Assembly (NCBI GenBank): GCA_910890315.1
Contig: CAJVGD010000052.1
Span: forward strand, 124,001-188,000
From: Serendipita indica DSM 11827
Taxonomy: Eukaryota > Basidiomycota > Agaricomycetes > Sebacinales > Serendipitaceae
Length of the DNA: 64,000 nt
Reading direction: 5' to 3'
This document shows, piece after piece, positions 56,855 through 64,000 of the stretch. The notes below the pieces were generated by a model. It had not been told where the DNA came from. It saw only the letters and a program-made list of their open reading frames with translations, and did no database searches. A program made the translations under genes and the position numbers. Position 1 is the first letter of the stretch; each line of letters begins with the position of its first letter.

Positions 56855-58372
56855 TTATACTCTCAGATTAGCCAAGAGATTCTTCGTGCCAGATCCAACC
56901 TTGAATCCGGTTCCAAGCGCTCCCTGAATTGCGAGGCTTTGAATCTTTGCCTTTACCTGAGCAGGGCTCAGAGTCGGATCTTCACCGAGAAGAACGGCAG
57001 AGAGGCCCGTAATGTGTGGCGTAGCCATAGAAGTTCCCGAAAGCACCGCGGTGGCATTGTCAGAGGTGATTCCACATGACAGAATGGCGGCGCCTGGCGC
57101 GAATACAGCAACTTGTGACCTATCTCAACTCAGCACAAACATACCTTGCAACCAGGAAACACTTACCCGAAATTGCTAAACGACGGCACGTTGTCGTTGA
57201 CGTCCATGGCACCAACAGTGATGGCTTCTGGTACATCTGCAGGACTCGCATCGCCTACTTCAACACCATCATTTCCAGCGGCGATCACGACGACTACGCC
57301 CTGCGCAATGAGCGATTGGACGGCAGCGTCGAGTGCGCGAGAGTGAGACGAGCCGCCAAGGGACATGTTTACGACGGATGGTCGACCAGATCGAGTTGAC
57401 GTACCCGAACGACGGGAGAAGAAACGTTGGCACTATTGGGAAGTTGGTTGAGCAGCGTAAAGTTGTTCACATTGGCGGTTACGCGACGGTCCAGGGTCGG
57501 CGGAGAGACGACTGATTGTGCCTGTGTGGTCGAGTTGGTGGTCGATGTCGTGTTTTGACCGGATGCACGTTTAGCGACGAGGTTTAGTCCGCTAATGATT
57601 GCGCTGATGGGGCCCGCGCCCGAATCGTCCAAGACCTTGACAGCGAAGAGATTTGCTGCCTTTGCAACGCCAAATGCACGACCTGCGGCGGTTCCTGCGA
57701 CATGGGATCCGTGTCCGTCTCTGTCCTGGCCTGGAGCACCGTCACTAAAGGTGGCCAAGAATTCGGCGCGACCATTGTAGTCGAGATGCGTAGTTCGGAT
57801 TCCAGAGTCGAGAATGTAGATGTCGACACCCTTTCCAGCAGACGAAGGGAATGTGTACGTAAAGGACGTGTTGCGGGGGTCGAACCGTGCTGGAACATCG
57901 AGAGGTGTGTCGGAGGAGAGTCGGCTCAAACCCCATGGAGCGTTGAGTTGGCTGATGAGAGGAGAAGCAGACTTGTGAAGGACGGCGTCTGTACGAGGTA
58001 AGTGAATGAACAAGTCTTGTAACGCTCACCTTCTTCAATCCACGCGACCTCGCTTTGTGCGCGGAGGACGTTCACTGATTCAGAGTCGAATGTTCCTGCG
58101 AGTCCATTGAAGACTCCCGCGTCCCAATGATGGATTGCACCGTTGGCGTCCGAGGTGGACTGGGCGGAGATTCTGGGTGTCGTCGTGGCCAATACACGGT
58201 TGAGCCAGTCGAGCCTTTGGGTAGGGTTTACCGTGTTTTCATGAAGAGCGACAATATAGCGCGTCGAGTTGGAGCTTGAGCGGCGATAGAGAGGTGCGAG
58301 CTTTGGCGGCACCGGAGCAGAGTTGACGGCCTCTACGGCAAAAAGAAGGGCAGAGATGAAAGCAAAGATCAT
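56855..58372 (-). CDS. Secreted subtilisin-like serine protease (peptidase S8, proteinase K type)
   Basis: Exons 58372-58030, 57988-57471, 57432-57167 and 57119-56855 encode 463 residues. Residues 1-18 are a signal peptide (MIFAFISALLFAVEAVNS). An I9-type propeptide follows (RYIVALHENTVNPTQRLDWL to VAWIEED). The catalytic domain has Asp175 in VDIYILDSGIRTTHLDY, His207 in DRDGHGSHVAGTAAGRAFG, the oxyanion Asn in VVVIAAGNDGVEVGDASPAD, and Ser406 in AVLSGTSMATPHITGLSAVL. An unusual Ser/Thr/Asn-rich insert of about 50 residues (around NTTSTTNSTTQAQSVVSPP) lies between the helix after His and the strand SVVNMSLGGS. Such enzymes degrade external protein and are common in saprotrophs and pathogens. 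The gene looks intact. Confidence 0.94.
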
Positions 58373-59027
58373 GATAAAGTTCGTATGAGGGGGTATGTGT
58401 CGTGAGATGAGCTAGCGTTGAAAAGGTGTTGAGCGTTGTAGCGAGGAGAAGCGAGTTGGAAAATGTGAAAAGGTGGACCGCTAGCGGACGTAAAGGTCGT
58501 GAAAAAAAAGGACAGTCGACGTGAAAAGAAACCCAGAGAAAGAGGAACCGGAGAGGAATGCCGCCATGACGCGCGCTGTTCGAGGGCTTTTATATGCTGT
58601 TTGCTTGCGAATCCTGACTATTGAGATGAATATCGTCAATGGGAGGGACAATAGACGATGGTTGCGTGGAGATTTGCATGCAAACGGCGTGGCAGAGCCA
58701 AGGGTGAGCGACCACAATGGGGACACCCAGAACTCACACCGGGAATGTGTCCAAACGACTGGAATAGCCGTAAATTCCGTAGAAATAAACGTGGTCTCGA
58801 CTGGAGCCGTGTGGGCTCTTCGGGCACAGACGCTAAGAGCTCCGATGACTCCCAAATCCTTTGGAGAATGATGAATATGACTCAGCAGCGCCTATTTCGG
58901 ATAGTCCAGCGCCAATGCTACACCTGGAGCCTGCCGCCCAAAGGTTGGACCCGCCTTCATCTGGACCAACGCTGGCGTGTTGCGAATACCCGCCAGACAA
59001 CTCGTTTAGCATTATTTTACCCGATTT
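58373..59027. promoter_or_regulatory. Divergent promoter region between the subtilase and BCAS3-like genes
   Basis: The two flanking genes are head-to-head with about 650 bp between their starts. Frames of about 120 codons on both strands here have no motif and are probably chance. No TATA box was assigned with confidence. Confidence 0.45.
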
Positions 59028-62000
59028 ATGAGCAAAAGCCGTCGACATGTTCAGAATCCACCACCCATCGTTCACCATAGTCAGGAGCAGACACGCGAGT
59101 CTGCCGTAGATAACGTCCGCAATCATGTAGTTTATCCCCAGCTCATCGAGTGAGTTTGATTCGTGTACTCTGTATAATCACGTCGACGCGCTGATACCGA
59201 CGCTGCGATTGAACCAGGCCAAAGTCACGGCTGGAAGCTGTTTCCAACAAGGTCATTTCAATCCTATCAAGCCTTGCGTCCAAGCAGCCAGCAGAACCTC
59301 ACACCAGCCCGTCATCCCACGACCGGATCAACCAGTCTGCCACGTACGATGTCTACGCTTCTCATCCACCGTCGTCCATCCAAGAACAGTCTCGCACACA
59401 AGTCTCGTGGTCCCGCTGGACTTGCCTAAACAAGCGGTGAGCTCGCGTTTCTGACTCGACTCGACCGATAGGTGCTAAACTCGGGGCTCATTTCTAGATA
59501 TCTGCTTCTTGTGGCCTATAAACACGGTGGATTTCACGTCTGGGACCTTTCCAAGCTTGACGCGGCTCAGGAGGTCCTTCACCTTTCGTCCTTTGGGCCC
59601 GTCACCTCTGCATGCGTCATCTCGGGTCTTTCTCCACCCACGGAGAGTCACAAATCGGACCTTCTCTTGCTGCTGACAGACGTTGGTGCAGAGGCCAACT
59701 TTACCGTCTATTCCCTACATACCGGAGATATTTCAAAGCGCATCTCCATACCGTATGCGAGCGAAGTCCAAGCAAACTCGCGCTTTGCGGTCGTTTCCAC
59801 TGCGTCTGCCGAGGCAGCGACGGACGGTAAAGACTCCAGTGCCTTGGTGGTGTTTGACGTAGCGCGTGATTTTGCCTTTCTATACTCTATCAAGCAACCT
59901 AATTCACTCTCTACACCTATCTTTGCCCTCTCATCGAGTCGCATGCTCGCATTCGCTTCGTCTACTGCGCTATCCCAGCCGCTCGCTCCCTCTAATACCG
60001 CTGCATACCCGCCAGTTTCATCCGACATGTCCAGGATTGATATGCGCTCAGCTCAGGGCTCGGCCCTCAGTTCGAGCCTGGCGTTTGTTAGCGGTGGTAT
60101 GCTCACTGGTGCACGCCTCCTTGGCTCTGGAGTGGCAGAAGGCATGCGCATTGGTATGAACGCCGTTGGATATAGTGGATCCAAATCAAGACCTGTATCC
60201 GGTGAATATCGTCCCTCTGACGCATATTCTCGCAGCGCACCAAATACACAGTCGGCACTCTCCTCTCAACGTCACTATCGCCGCGCTAGCGGTCAGATAC
60301 GAAGCGCAGTTTCAGGACCAGGAACGTCGCAGAATCCTGGAGCTGGGTGCTGGATCATCGTTTTGGATTTGCAACCGCTTTCATCTGCCTCCATCGAGAA
60401 ACCCGGACAGGAGATGTCAGTCTCGCGGAGTTTCATTGCCAAATCTCCTCCGCTCACCCGATTTGATTTTGACCAACCTGCCGACGCGAAACCGTGGACG
60501 GTCGCCGAGGCATATTATCAACTCCCACAACCGTTACTGCCGACTGCAAGCAAGGGCTCGCCTATTTCTACGCCGAACCGAGTTCACTCTCGCGTCACTT
60601 CCCAGGAGGACCTCGGGGATCTTGGTAATCTTTCCCCCGTCACGTTCATGTCCTGGAACCGCAGAGGTAACATGATTGCTGTCGGTGGACGAGATAGTAC
60701 AGGCGTCCAAGTCTATCAAGTGCGCCGAAACGTTGATCAAAGGAGGCGCCGTTCGCATGCCGATGTGGAAGACGACAAGCCAGAAGGTGACTTGCTCCCC
60801 ATATACGATCTTCAGCGCGGCCTTACAACGGCGACAATTGACTCGATTACGTGGAGCAACGACGGATTGTGGAATGCGTTTACCAGCGAGCGCGGCACCA
60901 TTCGTGGGTGGACCGAAGAGTCTGGAATGACTGCTCACGGCTTTGCAGATTTGTACGCGGTGGATCCTGATGGTGGGCCGCCCGTCGCGTTGGCTCATGT
61001 TGTCGGCCAGACCCGTGACGGCTCCGTGCGGGCCGATGTAAGCAAATCACGTTGCGATTCATTCAAGGCTAACTCTTCATAGTCGCACTCTATACGTCTT
61101 CAGGCAGTCAGCAGGCTTCGTCAGCCATATACAGAGTCCTTGGTTCCTGAAAAGAACGAAGACACCGTTGCGGGTGATCTCGATATCGCCGACCAGACCT
61201 CGGGACCACGTATACCTGCATCGATCACTTTTCTCGATCGGGCGGCTTCGACGTCGTCTCGCCGTATTCCATTCCAGAGCACGGATACATCGGTCGAAGG
61301 CTCGCCTAGCAGTGGATTTCAGGATATCTTGGTGTTCAACCCTGCCAGCGGGCATGTCCTTCTATGGCGATGCTCTCTGGAAGCGTATACAGAGTCAGAG
61401 TCCCGAAGTGATCTCAGAGCGATGGAACGTACATCTTCTGTTGTTCAGAATCATGACAATGATGTAGGACGCGCTTCGCCATCAACCAGCGCACCGCTGT
61501 CGAGCGTTCTCTCTGGGGTATCCCGAATGACGGGCTTCGGAAATGCCGCCGTATCTCGCCTCGTAGGCTCGAAAGGATCGGGGAGGCTCATCGGGAGTAG
61601 CTCTGTCGTCGCGAGATGGGATCTGCAACGAGACGAAGAGTGGCCCGAGATTCGCACAGACAAGGTTGCCGACACAACGTCCAGCAAGCCTACTCGTAGT
61701 AAAACCGGGTTTGTCTTTCATATTTTATATATTGTGCATGCTCACGTCCCCACAGAGATCTGTCATTCGCCGAGCTCTCCCCTTTGCCCACTCGATCCAC
61801 GCGGCTATCCCGTCCCATCTACATGTCCCACCAATTTCAGTTTGGTGCCCTCAGCACGGATTATCATGCCCTCGTCCGTCGTCTCGATTTGAACCCCCCT
61901 TTCGAGTCGCTGTCGTTCAGAAAGGACAGCGTCATCGTTCGGACAGGCGAGGGATTCACGGACTATGAACGGCAATCTGTTGTACCGAGCGACTTTGATT

Positions 62001-62893
62001 CCGAAGCAAACTTCCTCGGCTCAGATGGGCGTATATTCGACCTCGGTGATAGTCCCATTCTCGGCGGACAATTGGGCTTGGCTACGGAACACATGCCTTT
62101 TCCTTCAAGTTTGACCAGCACAAGCAGCATGAAATCTCGGCCGCTGACCCGCCAATCTTTCGACGATGTCCTCACGTCGGCGATGGACTCCAAGTTGCAG
62201 CTGGATGCATCCTATTCTCCAGTTGGCTCGCCATCGGACATTGGTAGTCCGGGCCACGTCATTCCTATGCTCCCTAACGGTCGTCCAGGTAGTGCTGGTA
62301 GTAGCATTGGATCAGGATTGGACGCAGTCGTTAGGGGCACTGCGCGCGTTGGGAAGGACGTTTTGAGTGGAATCACAGGCGTCAGAAGTCCCCGACTCAT
62401 GCCGGCAAAGCGGGCGAGCACAGACCTTCTGAAGTTTGACGAAGCGGAAGAAATGTTCATCGTCGACGATCTGGATGGTCACGGAGAATTTCTGGAGCCG
62501 TCAAAGGCTCTTACTCCTATCAAGCATGAGGAGAGTGTGGCCACAATTGGTCCAGGCGCGTGGGCAAGCCCGTCAGGACATGGGTTCACATTGATGACAG
62601 ACAGTGGGTTGACTGTCACCGGTGGATCAGCCCAGCCCTTGAACGCTCCGGAGACTACATGGATCGATCAGCCAGATATTTATGCCCAGGCAGTCGAGGA
62701 AGAGGCAAAGTTTGACGACGTGACGGGTATCCTAGACGAGGAACGAAGAGAAAGAGAGGCACTCCGGCTCGCTGCCGAGCTAAATCCTTTCCTCCCACGG
62801 GCCTTGAGTCTCCAAAGGCCCGAGTGTCAAAGAAGGGGGCCCGAAAGAAGAAGAGGTGACTACGATTGCAGACTTGTACTTGTTATTGTCTAA
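59028..62893 (+). CDS. BCAS3/ATG18-like WD40 protein
   Basis: The start at 59028 (MSKSRRHVQNPPPIVHHSQE) is chosen because exon 1 (59028-59149) joins exon 2 (59218-59436) and exon 3 (from 59498) in phase. Together they read TQVSWSRWTCLNKRYLLLVA and YKHGGFHVWDLSKLD, the entry blade of BCAS3-type propellers. Later exons begin at about 61082 (SHSIRLQAVSRLRQPY) and about 61757 (DLSFAELSPLPT). Other blades are LGNLSPVTFMSWNRRGNMIA, GVQVYQVRRN and DSITWSNDGLWNAFTSERGT. The BCAS3 domain shows HQFQFGALSTDYHALVRRLD. Long Ser-rich insertions interrupt the propeller. BCAS3 proteins act with phosphoinositide-binding propellers in autophagy or cytoskeletal signalling in other eukaryotes. Near 62800 the expected Lys-rich ending (PTGLESPKARVSKKGARKKK) lies one frame away, so the annotated end may be wrong. 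Confidence 0.85.
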
Positions 62894-64000
62894 AGGCGAA
62901 CCTTCACCAACAACGATTGCGCTAGCCATTGCAAATGGGTATCTGTAATCTAATATACAGATATGGTTAGAGCGATGGGTGGGTATTAGCTTCCAGACCG
63001 ATGTGGGCTTGGGACCTTGGTCATATACGCAGATAAGATGTCAAAGGTCATTCCTTAATATCTACTGTCAATTGTTTAAGGACCGTATTGATATATTTCA
63101 TCCTGATGGCAGACAGCAGCAAGAGGCTGGATTCTGCGTGAACGGCATAGAAACTACATGCGTACTGATTTCCTTGTGCTGGTTTGCGTAGTTCATCTTG
63201 TATATTGACAGTACTGATTTCAGACATCCTTGAAAGCAAATGATAGAGGCCCTTGGCATATCCCATGGTGTTGTCAAATCCCTCTCGAGCCGTCTTCCTC
63301 AGTCACAGCCTGTCATAGATACTGACAATTCCGGCTGACTCTCGTTTTTCTACCACCAAGAGGACCCAGTGGCCAGGTGGTGGGTACCCACTGTCGATCA
63401 TGGGAATCACGACTCGTGCCAGTTGATCAACCTCAACGTTTAGATAAGAGGCGAGCAAAAGATGGAGTTTTTTTACCTGCTTGGCCCTCTCTCAATCCCG
63501 GCAGGCTGCCATCGCCAACTGTTGGGAAAAACTCCACATCGCTAGACGGTATGGGCTATTTTGAGACTCGGAAAATCTTGCAAGATATCCAAAGGCAATT
63601 TGTTTGTTGATGGTGCTTTTTTACGCGTGGAGTCCTCAAAAGTTAGTAGGAGTGATTGTAATTGGCACCTTTTGTAAGGTTTTTGGTGAGAGTGAAGACG
63701 TTGTGAACGTCGAGTCGAGACTTTGTATTCGAGGAACGATGAATAAAGTCGACTTTAGACGAAAAGAACCTGTGTAACGCGTGTATATTGAGGACGGTTA
63801 CAAGGGAGTACAAGTCTACTCTTCTGATACGAGAACGGTCAAGTACTACAGGCTATATAGAGGGTGTGGAAATAGATCGGAAGGAATGGAGGAACTGAGG
63901 ATGTAAATCGGGACGAGCAGAAGGCATCTGACTCAGGTATAGGGGTAAAAGAGTGACGATGGTCAGAGGACCATAAGGAACAGAACGGGAACAATGTAGC
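62894..64000. other. Intergenic, nothing recognised
   Basis: The last 1.1 kb of the window carries the BCAS3-like 3' UTR and beyond. Frames of up to 77 codons exist but show no motif or splice-supported extension. Confidence 0.4.

Noticed and set aside
58481-58871. Opposing frames of about 120 codons between the subtilase and BCAS3-like genes
   Set aside because: They mirror each other on the two strands, have no motif, and lie in the expected promoter region.
62979-63610. Short plus-strand frames at the window end
   Set aside because: Under 80 codons, with no motif and no splice partners visible before the window ends.

Overview
This window looks like nuclear DNA of a filamentous basidiomycete, most likely a Rhizoctonia-type member of the Cantharellales. 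Genes are broken by many short GT-AG introns of about 45-60 nt. Several proteins belong to fungal families: a WOPR (Gti1/Pac2) regulator, a DUF3602 protein, ARO3/ARO4-type DAHP synthase and an Mps1 kinase. The four-membered multi-pass membrane family and the expanded EXPERA/TMEM97-like set are what suggest Rhizoctonia; the genus is inferred, not proven. No rRNA, tRNA or CRISPR was recognised.

Layout. 1-969: 3' end of an aldo-keto reductase with a membrane hairpin at its C-terminus. 1.5-12.7 kb: a coiled-coil protein (+), a decayed chymotrypsin-fold protein (-), a Ser/Thr/Pro-rich protein built partly from duplicated exons (-), and a large unknown gene (-). 13.0-14.8 kb: first copy of the multi-pass membrane family (-). 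17.2-19.2 kb: a WOPR transcription factor (+) between about 2 kb of empty sequence on each side.

21.1-37.1 kb is the most unusual part. A three-gene module, EXPERA type I (+), membrane-family gene (+), EXPERA type II (-), is present three times in tandem (21.3-25.0, 25.5-30.8 and 31.4-35.2 kb). The copies differ in decay. The middle one has gained a broken F-box gene and a 90-nt piece of an EXPERA exon. A further duplication of EXPERA type II plus the 5' end of the DAHP synthase gene forms a direct repeat (about 34.4-35.65 and 35.8-37.1 kb).

37.0-44.0 kb: DAHP synthase, Mps1 spindle-checkpoint kinase and a DUF3602 protein, all (+). 44.2-48.5 kb: two paralogous genes for 123-residue secreted proteins with identical exon lengths and shared promoters and 3' flanks, separated by a LINE 3' fragment. 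49.8-53.6 kb: a large unknown gene (+) with a probable GC-AG intron. 53.8-56.1 kb: an MFS-like transporter (-). 56.9-58.4 kb: a secreted proteinase-K-type subtilase (-). 59.0-62.9 kb: a BCAS3/ATG18-like WD40 protein (+). 62.9-64.0 kb: nothing recognised.

The housekeeping genes do not form an obvious pathway. The coherent theme is local gene-family expansion and decay (EXPERA, membrane family, small secreted proteins) around single-copy genes. Exon boundaries were read by eye from splice signals and frame continuity. Several genes show single-base frame breaks that could be real or assembly errors.
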